DNA of 64,000 nucleotides from an uncultured Armatimonadota bacterium (lineage in GTDB: Bacteria; Armatimonadota; Armatimonadia; Armatimonadales; Armatimonadaceae), in assembly GCA_903910385.1 (NCBI GenBank), contig CAIVZM010000016.1, positions 53,259 through 117,258 of the forward strand, read 5' to 3'. Both the position numbers and the translations under genes were made by a program. How positions within the stretch are numbered: position 1 is the stretch's first letter; every line of letters begins with the position of its first letter. The notes beneath the pieces are model-generated. The model saw only the letters and a list, made by a program, of their open reading frames with translations. It made no database searches and was not told the origin of the DNA. Below are positions 27,444-36,373 of this stretch, piece after piece.

Positions 27444-28211
27444 CTATGCGTTCATTCGACTGAAGGAAGGAACCGGCATTATACCGGGCGATCCGGGCGC
27501 GGATAGTACACGATCCCGTTCGCCAAGATAACCATCTTCAATATACAGAATGCGATGCGCCTCTAACGCCAATCGGTCGTCGTGTGTCACCATAACTACG
27601 GCGACCCCGGTTTCCTCGCCGATTTCCCGCATCAGGGCGAAGACTTCCTTGCCGTTCTTGCTGTCCAGATTGCCGGTAGGCTCATCGGCGAGGAGCAAGA
27701 CAGGACGATTGGCAAGGGCGCGGATGATGGCTATCCGCTGATTCTGACCGCCCGACATCTCATCGGGCGTTTTGTGAAGCTCTTTTGCGAGGCCGACACG
27801 CTTCAATAGCGCAATCGCTCCTTCCTTCTCCTTCGCCGGGATATAGCCGTACCGTATTAACACGGGTAACAACACGTTCTCCAGACAGGTGAACTCATCC
27901 AGCAAGAAATGCGCTTGAAAAATGAAACCGATGCGCTCCCGCCGCAATCGTGCCAGTTCATCATCAGACAGACGGGAGATATCCTGTCCGTCAATATGGA
28001 CGGTTCCACGGGAGGGACGGTCCAGGCAGCCCAGAATGTTAAGCAGGGTGGATTTGCCGGAACCGGACTGCCCCATGACCGCGACAAACTCTCCGGCGTG
28101 AATCCGCAGGTTCACATCAAATAACACCGGCGTCTCGACTTTACTGTGGTAGGTCTTGTAGAGATGATTCGTCTCGATGATAATGGCATTTTTGCTCTTT
28201 ATTTCGCTCAT
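27444..28211 (-). CDS. ABC transporter ATP-binding subunit, MacB/LolD type
   Basis: 255 residues. Walker A GQSGSGKST, Q-loop FIFQAHFLLDEFT, signature MSGGQNQRIAI, Walker B LLLADEPTGNLDS and switch His in VVMVTHDDRLA are all intact. The C-terminal 25 residues extend past the usual core. Overlaps the permease gene by 4 nt (start inside the permease stop). With the permease and adaptor it forms a tripartite export or lipoprotein-release system in which ATPase and permease are separate chains rather than fused as in MacB. Confidence 0.95.
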   Translation of the reverse strand: MSEIKSKNAIIIETNHLYKTYHSKVETPVLFDVNLRIHAGEFVAVMGQSGSGKSTLLNILGCLDRPSRGTVHIDGQDISRLSDDELARLRRERIGFIFQAHFLLDEFTCLENVLLPVLIRYGYIPAKEKEGAIALLKRVGLAKELHKTPDEMSGGQNQRIAIIRALANRPVLLLADEPTGNLDSKNGKEVFALMREIGEETGVAVVMVTHDDRLALEAHRILYIEDGYLGERDRVLSAPGSPGIMPVPSFSRMNA

Positions 28212-29437
28212 CTAAGAACCTCCGCCGGGTCCAGATGCGCCGCCTGACGTGCGGGTAGAGCGGCCGCCAGTACTGTCGTCGCAATGGCGGATGCAATCGC
28301 TGACGCCACGAGTTGCCAAGTCAGATCAGAGGGGAAAAGCAGTTCTCCAATTCCTCCAGGTCGTGAGGCTGGCTGCCGCAGTCCGCCGAGAACAAGAATG
28401 AGGGCGGACGCAATCACCGCGCCCGACACCGACCCAATCAGGGAAATAAAGAGTCCTTCCAGCAAAAAAGTCGTCATGATTTGCCGACTGGTCGCCCCGA
28501 TTCCCTTCAAAATACCAATCTGCCTTCCCTTCTGAACCACGGAGACAATCAGTATCGAGGCGATGGCGAAGCCCGACGCCACCAGAGAAAATCCGGAGAT
28601 AAGGTACGCTGAAGCGTCATAGGCATTCATGGATCCCAGCACATCCGGGAATTCGCGCGACCAGGACTTTGCCTGCACTGGCAACAGAGTTGCGATACGA
28701 TCCGCCAGCGCATCCGAACGGTAGAGGCTCTCGCCTTTGATAAGAATCAGGGTAACGGCGCTACCCGTCTCGAACAGACTCTGTGCAGGACGGAGAGTAA
28801 TGTATTCCGCTCGTACTGCATTCCGTCCGGGGTCATAGATGCCCGCAATGAGGAAAGAGGCGGAATGACGCTCTGCAGCGAATCGAACCCGGTCTCCCGT
28901 CGCAACGCCCAGATCACGCGCCGATTTATAGTTCAGAACGATTTCATCCGAACGCATACCGTGATATTTCCCGGCTATGAGAAATTTGCCGATGGAAATG
29001 ACCGTGTTCATACTTTCCGGGTCCGCGCCGGTGATTTGCGTTCCCACCTGCTTTCCGCCATGAGACAGAATTCCCTGACCCATGACGACCGGTACGACCG
29101 CTGTGATTCCTGCAATGCCCCTTATAACTTCCACATCGTGCGACCAGTTGCCCAGAAACTTGCGTTGCGGGTTCTGCTTCTCGATACGACTCGTCGTTAG
29201 CCCCGGTGCGGGATCGCTTCGCGCCAGGGGAACTGCCTTTTCCTCCGCCGTCTCCACCGTGATATGCGGAAGGACATCCGTTAACATCGCCATGACGCTC
29301 TTCCGGATGCCAAAGACAATTGCAGAGATAAAGACCACGATAATTACCCCGGCTGCCACCGCAGAGATAGTCAGAAGAGTCTGCCCTTTCCCCGATCGCA
29401 AATGCCGGAGCGCCAGCGTCAGGGCAAAATTTCTCAT
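28208..29437 (-). CDS. ABC transporter permease, FtsX/MacB type
   Basis: 409 residues: an N-terminal membrane helix (LLTISAVAAGVIIVVFISAIVF), a periplasmic MacB-PCD-type domain of about 220 residues and three C-terminal helices carrying the FtsX region (GRQIGILKGIGATSRQIMTT). This mechanotransmission fold does not itself carry substrate across the membrane. Overlaps both neighbours by 4 nt, so translation is coupled in the order adaptor, permease, ATPase. Confidence 0.93.
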   Translation of the reverse strand: MRNFALTLALRHLRSGKGQTLLTISAVAAGVIIVVFISAIVFGIRKSVMAMLTDVLPHITVETAEEKAVPLARSDPAPGLTTSRIEKQNPQRKFLGNWSHDVEVIRGIAGITAVVPVVMGQGILSHGGKQVGTQITGADPESMNTVISIGKFLIAGKYHGMRSDEIVLNYKSARDLGVATGDRVRFAAERHSASFLIAGIYDPGRNAVRAEYITLRPAQSLFETGSAVTLILIKGESLYRSDALADRIATLLPVQAKSWSREFPDVLGSMNAYDASAYLISGFSLVASGFAIASILIVSVVQKGRQIGILKGIGATSRQIMTTFLLEGLFISLIGSVSGAVIASALILVLGGLRQPASRPGGIGELLFPSDLTWQLVASAIASAIATTVLAAALPARQAAHLDPAEVLR

Positions 29438-31059
29438 GGAGCGATGTCCTTGGCGGCTTTACGCCGGATTTTAAGATGCGCGCCTGCCGTGAAGGAGATT
29501 TTCGGGTCGGTGACGATTTGCTCACTTCCCCGAAGCCCTTCCAGAATCGTTACCTGATCCCCCGCCACTTCGCCGGGCAGAACGACCTGCCAGCGGGCGC
29601 GTCCTCCCGTGGCGTCAATGATGTAATGTCGGTCGCCCTCACTGCGCAGGGCGACAGTCGAAATGAACAGACGGCGTACCGCTTCCTCGGTGACAATGTT
29701 GACATTTAGCGTCTGTCCGGGGCGAATCCAAAGAGGGGGATGCAATGCGACAACCACGACTTCAACCGTTCCACGCGCTTCGTCCACCTGCACCCCGATA
29801 CGCGAGACCTTCGCCTCGAACGAATCTTTCCGATAGGCGGCCGATGAAATCAAGACCCGTTCCCCAACGCGCAGTTGTGGCAGATTGCTCTCGTCCACAT
29901 CCATCCGGATTTCCGGACTACCAGTCTGCACCAGTTTGACTATTCCACTTCCTGGTCCGACGGAAGCGCCCACCTGTGCGATGACTGCCGTGATCGTACC
30001 GGCGAAGGGAGCCAGAACATCTCGAGTTCCCACCTGAGCCTGGGCGACCCGAACAGCTTCCACCGCTTCACGTACCTGCCGACGGGCGACGGAAACTGTT
30101 TCAGGCTTCGGTCCCGCTTCAATAGTCCGGCGTTCGGCGTTAACCGCTCGAGCGAGCGCAGATGCGGCATCGGCGCGAGACCGTGCGGCCCCGATACTCG
30201 CCTGTGCGCCCATAACCTTTAGCTTTGCGGATGTCAAATCTGCCTGTGCGACAGTGTATTCGACAGTCGCCTTTTCCGACTCCACCGCCGTAGTCGCTCC
30301 CTCACTGAACAGAGATTGTTGTCGATCTCGGTTTCGGGAAGCGAGGTCTCTACGAGCCTGCATCTGAACCACAGTAGCTCTCGCCTGAGGCAGAGTGGGA
30401 AGCGCCTCGCTGATTGCGGCCTTCGATTCGGCGACGGTGGCGTCTGCCTGAGAAACCCGCGCCCGAGCCGCTTCGACCTCAGAGGTTCGCGGCCCGGTCA
30501 TGATTTCCGCCTGCCGGGCGCGAACGATCATCAATGACTTCTCCGCCAGGGCCAGCTGCGACAGGGCGACGGCGCTCTCCATTTTGGCGATAACATCGCC
30601 CTTTTGTACACTGTCTCCAGACTGAACGCGCAGTTCACGAATGATGCCAGCGTTCTGTGTTCCCACCAGCGTCTCACGGTTACCGGCGACGCGTCCTGTC
30701 ACGGCGATTGTCTCGGTCACTGTTCGGACGACAGGCTTCGTGATAGAAACCGAAGTGGGTTGCATGGCCCGCCAGCGCAGAATCGCAAAACCGATGACGC
30801 CCAGTATACCCACAAGTCCCGCGACGATCAAGAAATGCCGGAGAGTCCATTGACCGGGCATGGGCAAAGGAATCTTATCCACATCGGAGACATTCGGTTT
30901 CGGCGCGTCCTCTGGCGGAACTGCCTTTTGCGGAATTGCCTTTTGCGGAATTGCCTTTTCTGGCGTCGCAGGCGATCTATCATAGGGAGGCGGATTTGCT
31001 GGCGGGGACAATGTATTGCCGACCTTTGCGAGTAGGTCGGGCGCTTTCTGTATCGGCAC
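29434..31059 (-). CDS. Membrane-fusion/periplasmic adaptor subunit (MacA/HlyD family)
   Basis: 541 residues from GTG 31059, which has a strong AAGGAAAGGG 8 nt upstream. A start at 31281 would add 74 residues whose codons do not look coding, so I reject it. Layout: Pro-rich cytoplasmic segment with a triplicated 15-nt repeat (giving KAIPQKAIPQKAVPPE), one membrane helix, lipoyl halves (VTGRVAGNRETLV ... APFAGTITAVIAQVGASVGP), a long coiled-coil hairpin rich in Ala/Arg/Gln, then beta-barrel and proximal domains. Links the inner-membrane pump to an outer-membrane channel; no TolC gene lies in the window. Confidence 0.9.
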   Translation of the reverse strand: MPIQKAPDLLAKVGNTLSPPANPPPYDRSPATPEKAIPQKAIPQKAVPPEDAPKPNVSDVDKIPLPMPGQWTLRHFLIVAGLVGILGVIGFAILRWRAMQPTSVSITKPVVRTVTETIAVTGRVAGNRETLVGTQNAGIIRELRVQSGDSVQKGDVIAKMESAVALSQLALAEKSLMIVRARQAEIMTGPRTSEVEAARARVSQADATVAESKAAISEALPTLPQARATVVQMQARRDLASRNRDRQQSLFSEGATTAVESEKATVEYTVAQADLTSAKLKVMGAQASIGAARSRADAASALARAVNAERRTIEAGPKPETVSVARRQVREAVEAVRVAQAQVGTRDVLAPFAGTITAVIAQVGASVGPGSGIVKLVQTGSPEIRMDVDESNLPQLRVGERVLISSAAYRKDSFEAKVSRIGVQVDEARGTVEVVVVALHPPLWIRPGQTLNVNIVTEEAVRRLFISTVALRSEGDRHYIIDATGGRARWQVVLPGEVAGDQVTILEGLRGSEQIVTDPKISFTAGAHLKIRRKAAKDIAP

Positions 31060-31252
31060 GGATATTGCCCTTTCCTTCCGAAGGGCGTAAATCGCCCCTC
31101 TGGTTCGGGATCTTTGGCGGGTTGGGGTCAAATAGCCATTTACCGACTCCCCTGAATATTCAGGAAAGCGCTTTTCAACGAAGAGCCAGACATAGACTCG
31201 AAATCTTATGTTTCCCTTATTTGAGGCATTTTCAAAGACAGACTGATATTGA

Positions 31253-31432
31253 CTGCCAGCGCTCTCTTCCTCCGGGTTCATCTCGCCTAACGACTATCCG
31301 ATCTACCTGAATGTCACCGTTACTAATTTCGGGCCGACCATTCTCGCATGCCCTATCATGCCGGGTTCATTCGTGCTGGAGTCGATTTCTGGTAACGATT
31401 GCATTCAACTCCGGTACATCGTGAAGAGTTGA
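31253..31432 (+). pseudogene. C-terminal gene remnant
   Basis: Open frame of 59 codons to TGA 31430-31432 with no usable start. From about 31274 it reads like a real protein (SPNDYPIYLNVTVTNFGPT, later SFVLESISG), with alternating hydrophobic residues suggesting a beta-sandwich. Probably the tail of a decayed secreted protein gene. It lies between the adaptor and the acyltransferase on the opposite strand. Confidence 0.4.
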
Positions 31433-31485
31433 CTCTCGCCTTCAGAGATGTACCGGAAAATCGCGTTATGGAGGCGGAAATCCGC

Positions 31486-33156
31486 TTATTCGCTCGATTC
31501 TTTAATGATGGTATCTTGCTTGATTATCTGGTTCGCGACCAGCTTTTTTTCCGGTATCGCTCGCCGCCCATTTAACAGGACACCAATCGGAGTATAGCGA
31601 ACGCAAAACTGATAGGTCAGTAGCAGAAACGCAGACGATACCGTCAGAATCAGCGCCAGTTTCAGAATGCCCGGCAACGGTAGCGGGGAAAGGACTTGCT
31701 GAAGATAGACGACCAGCGGAAGGTGCGCCAGATACATCCAGTAGGAAGCGTCTGACAGATAGCGTAGGACGCTGTTTTCTCGCCGAAGCAGTTTCCGAAA
31801 CAGTCCAATCGTTCCGCAGACCATCAACCATGCGTAGCAAACCTGAAATAAGTCCGACACAGGACGTAACCAGGTAAGGGTCGCCATTCCGACCGGGAAG
31901 GCGACCAGCATCGCGATAGATAGCGCAATCGCCCAGTGGCTCCCCAGTGCGCCTTCCCGATCATCGGCATCATAATAGAGCGCTCCAAAAAAGAAGAAAA
32001 TACCGTAATAAAACAGCAGGTGCGGCGGGGGAATCAGACCGGTAGCGGTATCGGGACCGAACGTTGGACCAGACATCCCCATGAAATACTGCGCCATACA
32101 GGAAAGCGGTATCAGCCAGAGGAAGCGCCGGGGCGTAATAATCCACGAGCGAAATTTCTGACCAGTTGGAATCATCTGTTTGTCTTCGAGAACCGTCCAT
32201 ATCAGGAAAAACCCGATCATCCAGCACAGGAACCACAAAAACCAGAGGTGCTCGAAAAGGGACAAGGTAAACAGCCACGACAGATTGCCGCCCGTGACGA
32301 ATGCCAGATAGCGGTCGCGCAAACTATTCGATCCGGGCGCGACCCCGGCTGTTGGCAGAGGTGTCGGCGGAAGCATTTTCAGGCACAGGTCGCGCCCCTT
32401 CTGAATGTCCTCCGGCGATCTGGGAGGAAGCTGGAGCATGCCCATCAGGTACGTGGTGGCTTTGAGATCGAGATTAGCGGTTTGGGCAGGCAGTTGCCCG
32501 TTGGCGTTGCGGGCTAATGGGTTAGCTCCATGATCGAGCAGGTAGCGACACAACGTCTCCCGCCCGATAAAGACGGCGCTATGTAGTGGGGTGGAACCGT
32601 CCGTATTGGTTGCATTGATATCCGCTCCCTTTTCGAGTAGTTTCTGTGTCATTTTCAGATCCCCTTGCATCGCCGCCCAGGAAAGGAGGGTCGCTCCAAA
32701 CTGAGGATCACGGGCATTTGGGTCTTGCCCCTCGGTATACGACCGGATTACCGGAGGTTGAGCGGTAGAAGGGATAGACAAACTGGACACCCACCGAAAC
32801 AGCGGAATGATGGTCACCAGACCAATTAGCAATGGGATGAGGACACGTTGTGTCCGTTGTTTGAGCAGCGCCATCGCACCACGCTTGCGCCAGAGCATCG
32901 CCGTGAAAAACCCGCTGACCAGAAAAAACAAAGCCATCCGAAAGCCATGAATCGAAGCTACCAGCAAACCCAATAACGGTAACTGTTGGCTATCCTGCAC
33001 CGGCCACGGCGCTCCAAAAAAAGACATTGCCGAATGCAGTGCGATTCCCATCAGCATGGCGATAGCGCGAAGTCCATCCAAATCATGCCGGCGATCTGTC
33101 GGTGTTATTGTCAATTGATTACTTTGCTTTCCCTCGAGGGTCTCAGACCTTCTCAA
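31486..33156 (-). CDS. Acyltransferase-3 family membrane protein with an inserted ankyrin domain
   Basis: 556 residues. Starts as an acyltransferase 3 (PF01757, OafA/MdoC-like): DLDGLRAIAMLMGIALH gives the R-x10-H active-site pair (R30, H41), followed by membrane helices with FRMALFFLVSGFFTAML. Between helices, residues about 145-230, lie two to three ankyrin repeats (TLLSWAAMQGDLKMTQKLLE, STPLHSAVFIGRETLCRYLL). Membrane helices resume at LFTLSLFEHLWFLWFLCW, then run to residue 520. Family members O-acylate surface sugars. The TTG start at 33156 overlaps the stop of a small upstream ORF. The fusion is unusual. Confidence 0.87.
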   Translation of the reverse strand: MRRSETLEGKQSNQLTITPTDRRHDLDGLRAIAMLMGIALHSAMSFFGAPWPVQDSQQLPLLGLLVASIHGFRMALFFLVSGFFTAMLWRKRGAMALLKQRTQRVLIPLLIGLVTIIPLFRWVSSLSIPSTAQPPVIRSYTEGQDPNARDPQFGATLLSWAAMQGDLKMTQKLLEKGADINATNTDGSTPLHSAVFIGRETLCRYLLDHGANPLARNANGQLPAQTANLDLKATTYLMGMLQLPPRSPEDIQKGRDLCLKMLPPTPLPTAGVAPGSNSLRDRYLAFVTGGNLSWLFTLSLFEHLWFLWFLCWMIGFFLIWTVLEDKQMIPTGQKFRSWIITPRRFLWLIPLSCMAQYFMGMSGPTFGPDTATGLIPPPHLLFYYGIFFFFGALYYDADDREGALGSHWAIALSIAMLVAFPVGMATLTWLRPVSDLFQVCYAWLMVCGTIGLFRKLLRRENSVLRYLSDASYWMYLAHLPLVVYLQQVLSPLPLPGILKLALILTVSSAFLLLTYQFCVRYTPIGVLLNGRRAIPEKKLVANQIIKQDTIIKESSE

Positions 33157-33329
33157 GCGCTCCGCTGGACGTAGTCCTTCGAAGATTCTCTAATATTGTC
33201 CCATGTGTTATCCTTTTGGATGCAGAACGCCATGATCCATTGAGCATAGCGCAAATCGGGGTATGCCAGGACGGTATCCTGATAAATCAGAAGCGTCACC
33301 ACCGGCGTCGTCACCGCAATGAACAGCAA
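33153..33329 (-). CDS. Small membrane ORF overlapping the acyltransferase start
   Basis: 58 codons from TTG 33329 (GTG 33314 is an alternative): a hydrophobic helix (LLFIAVTTPVVTLLIYQDTV) and a polar tail ending YVQRSA. Its TGA overlaps the TTG of the acyltransferase. Upstream, an ATG at 33367 begins MRFYSK in a frame that soon stops; removing an imperfect 20-nt tandem duplication (TTCTAT-GCAAAGTT units) would give MRFYAKLLFIAV in frame. So it is either a short coupled gene or one whose start was broken by the duplication. Confidence 0.42.
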   Translation of the reverse strand: MLFIAVTTPVVTLLIYQDTVLAYPDLRYAQWIMAFCIQKDNTWDNIRESSKDYVQRSA

Positions 33330-33415
33330 CTTTGCATAGAACCTGCAAACTTGCTATAGAAACGCATTCCTGTCAGAATATGATATCAAAATGGTTCAGT
33401 ATAAGGCAATAGTAG

Positions 33416-34786
33416 ATGTTCATCTCTTCTTCGGTTGCATTACGGATAATTCTTGTGGGCACATTGGCGCTCCTGCTTTGTTCTCACCTTCCGGCACAAA
33501 GTGTCGAGGACAGTTCATATCCAACGCGGGATGCTACAGTCGTCCGAGTTGTTCGGGAAGTCCGTCGGGATTCTCTGGAAAAGAGCGTTCGGGCGCTAGC
33601 GGCATTTCCCACACGGCACACACTTTCCGGGGCGACCGGTGCGGATGCAGCGGCTAACTGGATAGCGAAAGAGTTTACCGCTATCTCGAACGTTACTGGA
33701 AAACGACTACAGGTAAAAAAAGAGGTCTGGGTTCAACCCGCTGGGACGCGCATGAACTCGCCGGAGACGCTGACCAATGTTCTGGCTGTGCTGCCCGGAA
33801 CGCTGACAGGCGAGGATGAAAGGATAATTATCGTCAGCGGGCATTACGATTCACGCGTGACCGATGTCATGAATGCCACCTCTCGTGCGCCGGGCGCAAA
33901 CGATGACGCCTCCGGAGTAGCGGTCGTCCTCGAACTGGCGCGAACGATGTCGCAAGAGAAATTCCCCTGCACTATCATCTTCGCAGCCGTGACTGGCGAG
34001 GAACAAGCGCTATTGGGCTCCACGCACCTGGCTCAGCGAATGACCGCTGAAAAAAAGAACGTCATCGCCATGTTCACCAACGATATCGTGGGCAACTCCC
34101 GGGGAGCGAACGGTAAAAAGGACGACAAACATCTCCGTATCTTTTCGGCGGGATATAACCCTGTTGAATCGCAAAACGACTTGCTGCGTCGTCGCGCCTG
34201 GGGTACAGATGCGGACAGCCCGTCACGGACGCTCGCCCGAACCGCCACGGACGCCGTCCGCCGTTATATCAAAGGCTTTACACTTGATCTGATTTATCGT
34301 AATGACCGCTACGGACGCGGCGGTGACCATACTCCCTTTCTGGAACAGGGCTTCGCTGCTTGTCGCTTCACCGAACCTAATGAAAACTGGGATCATCAAC
34401 ATCAGGACTTGCGAACGGAAAAGGGCGTGATTTACGGGGACCTGCCGGAATATGTGGATTACGCCTATCTTGCACGAGTCGCGCAGGTGAATGCAGCTGT
34501 GGTCGCCGATCTCGCCGCCGCCCCTGCCACCCCGTCACGAGTCGCCTTGAAAGGCGATCTCTCCGCTGAGACAACGCTTACTTTCGTCGCGCCGTCCGAC
34601 GCTGTCGCAGTGGAAATTCTCTGGAGAAAAACATCCTCTCCCGATTGGGAAGGCTTCCGCCGCTTTCCGGTGTCAGATCGACAGGCGATTTTGCCAATAT
34701 CCAAAGATGATTATCTGTTTGCAGTCCGTTCGGTGAGTAAATCCGGTTCCCGAAGCCTCCCTGCGATTCCGGTTAGTTCCCGGTGA
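33416..34786 (+). CDS. Secreted M28-family metallopeptidase
   Basis: 456 residues with a signal sequence ending near residue 24 (LPAQS). Zinc-site motifs of M28 are in order: VSGHYDSR (His), GANDDASG (bridging Asp), AAVTGEEQALLGS (catalytic and ligand Glu), then a later Asp in FTNDIVG and the final His in GRGGDHTPFLEQGF. A C-terminal domain of about 90 residues (from about 365) looks like a fibronectin-type beta-sandwich. Probably an aminopeptidase acting outside the cytoplasm. Confidence 0.92.
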   Translation: MFISSSVALRIILVGTLALLLCSHLPAQSVEDSSYPTRDATVVRVVREVRRDSLEKSVRALAAFPTRHTLSGATGADAAANWIAKEFTAISNVTGKRLQVKKEVWVQPAGTRMNSPETLTNVLAVLPGTLTGEDERIIIVSGHYDSRVTDVMNATSRAPGANDDASGVAVVLELARTMSQEKFPCTIIFAAVTGEEQALLGSTHLAQRMTAEKKNVIAMFTNDIVGNSRGANGKKDDKHLRIFSAGYNPVESQNDLLRRRAWGTDADSPSRTLARTATDAVRRYIKGFTLDLIYRNDRYGRGGDHTPFLEQGFAACRFTEPNENWDHQHQDLRTEKGVIYGDLPEYVDYAYLARVAQVNAAVVADLAAAPATPSRVALKGDLSAETTLTFVAPSDAVAVEILWRKTSSPDWEGFRRFPVSDRQAILPISKDDYLFAVRSVSKSGSRSLPAIPVSSR

Positions 34787-34926
34787 CTTTTGAAACATTT
34801 AACGAGCGTCTGTAATCTTGATACCTTTTCTCCCCATCTTGACATCTAACGATAGAAACCGTACAAAGCTAACGAAGAGAAATCTTCCGGGATCTATCAC
34901 ACATTTTTTCTGAATGAAAGTTTTTC

Positions 34927-36102
34927 ATGATCCGTTTATCCATTTGCGCCTCGCCTTTCCTACGATACGGGTTCACTTCTTTCGTCTTGCTGGCATCTTT
35001 AGCGGTATCTAGCGGTGTCGCCTTCGGGCAGAAAGACGCCCCGAAAGATATTCCCATACGCATCGGTGAAAAGGGTGTCCCGATTACGGAGCGGATGGCG
35101 TACCATCATATTCCGGGCGTTAGTATCGCTCTGATCCGGGATTATAAACTGGCATGGATCGCCAATTTCGGGGAAGCGTCGCGAGGTCGCCCGATGTCCG
35201 GGGACACGCTGTTTCAGGTGGGAACTATGGGAAATACTCTGGTGACCTCTGCCGCTCTGCGCGCCGTTCAGGAGAAGAAAATCTCGCTCGATGCTACCAT
35301 CAACGATTATCTCAAAGCATGGAAATCACCACAGTTTCCGGGCGGTCGTCCGTTGACAATACGCGATCTGCTTGAGAACAAGAGCGGGTTGATCTATCAC
35401 AAGTATTTTGGCTACAACCCGCTAGAACCTGTGCCTACCCTGCTACAGGTTCTTAACGGCGAAAAGCCTGCAACCACTCCGCCCACACGTCTGACGACCG
35501 CCCCAGGTTCGACTTATAATCTGGCAGCAGAAAATTATGTGGTACTTCAGCAAGCTATCGAGGATCGATTTGGCGTTTCCTATGACTCTGTCGCGCGGCG
35601 ATTGATTTTCGATCCATTGGGCATGAAACGCTCCACTTTTGCGCTTACCCCGTCAGATTCGCTCCGAAGTCAGGTCGCGGTAGGGCATGGTGAGGACGGC
35701 GAACCATTGGAGAACGGCTGGCGTGTGTATCCGGAATCCGCTGCTGCTGGTCTATGGACGACCTCACGCGACTTTGCGATATACCTGGAGGACTTCATGC
35801 GTTCTATTGCGGGAAAGCCCGGAGCTCGAATTCTGTCCCGGGAAAACGCAGACTTGATGCTCAAAGCATTGTCGGTAGATTCGGATGGCGATGAACAGAT
35901 GATGGCGCTGGGCAGGGACGGTTACAACAATCGGAAATACCTGTTTCGCGGCGGGAACGCACAGGGATACTACAATATCTTTAACATCCGACCTGAAACT
36001 GGTAGCGGTATCCTGATCATGACAAATCGGAATCTGTGCTGGCAATTCGCGAACGAAGTGCGCGACGCCCTCGCCCTTCAGGAAAAATGGCCGGGATTCT
36101 GA
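34927..36102 (+). CDS. Exported beta-lactamase-fold protein lacking the catalytic SxxK (probable pseudoenzyme)
   Basis: 391 residues, signal sequence to about residue 35 (SGVAFGQ). The fold of PF00144 is clear: GDTLFQVG, then LTIRDLLENKSGL, LIFDPLGMKRSTF and AAGLWTTSRDFA. But the nucleophile box reads G-T-M-G-N where active members have G-S-x-x-K, so both Ser and Lys are lost, and the second motif (Y-S-N in relatives) reads Y-N-L. Catalysis by the usual mechanism is therefore unlikely; a binding role is possible. The serine hydrolase at 3535-4749 keeps S-M-T-K and serves as comparison. Confidence 0.88.
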   Translation: MIRLSICASPFLRYGFTSFVLLASLAVSSGVAFGQKDAPKDIPIRIGEKGVPITERMAYHHIPGVSIALIRDYKLAWIANFGEASRGRPMSGDTLFQVGTMGNTLVTSAALRAVQEKKISLDATINDYLKAWKSPQFPGGRPLTIRDLLENKSGLIYHKYFGYNPLEPVPTLLQVLNGEKPATTPPTRLTTAPGSTYNLAAENYVVLQQAIEDRFGVSYDSVARRLIFDPLGMKRSTFALTPSDSLRSQVAVGHGEDGEPLENGWRVYPESAAAGLWTTSRDFAIYLEDFMRSIAGKPGARILSRENADLMLKALSVDSDGDEQMMALGRDGYNNRKYLFRGGNAQGYYNIFNIRPETGSGILIMTNRNLCWQFANEVRDALALQEKWPGF

Positions 36103-36115
36103 GGAGATTTTCCGA

Positions 36116-36373
36116 TCATAGCTTTCTGTTAACGGGTTTTCGAGAGGCGTAAAGATAGATGCCGATCAGACCGGCATAAGTAGCCAGTTGCAAGATCAGA
36201 AATCCTCCACTGAAAAACATAAAGGCATGAAACACGAACCCAGCTAATCCTGCCAGAATACAAGTCAACGTTTGTCTATTCAACGGCGCATATGCCTGAA
36301 TCACACGGTAAACGACCGCGAGAATCAACAGATCGAAAATCGCCAGTGCGATCAGAATCCCTGAATTGGTCAT
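36116..36373 (-). CDS. Small three-helix membrane protein
   Basis: 85 residues from ATG 36373 (GGAGAG about 11 nt upstream; a GTG at 36391 would add six). Three hydrophobic segments: ILIALAIFDLLILAVVYRVI, LTCILAGLAGFVFHAFMFF and LQLATYAGLIGIYLYA, with a basic C-terminus (SRKPVNRKL). No family recognised. Convergent with the preceding beta-lactamase-fold gene, stops 14 nt apart. Confidence 0.7.
   Translation of the reverse strand: MTNSGILIALAIFDLLILAVVYRVIQAYAPLNRQTLTCILAGLAGFVFHAFMFFSGGFLILQLATYAGLIGIYLYASRKPVNRKL

Noticed and set aside
27199..27444. 81-codon minus-strand frame whose GTG overlaps the ABC ATPase stop
   Set aside because: Composition is not protein-like; the plus strand in the same place has a better, though frameshifted, coding signal.
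31060..31281. N-terminal extension of the export adaptor
   Set aside because: Codons look random and a strong ribosome site precedes GTG 31059.
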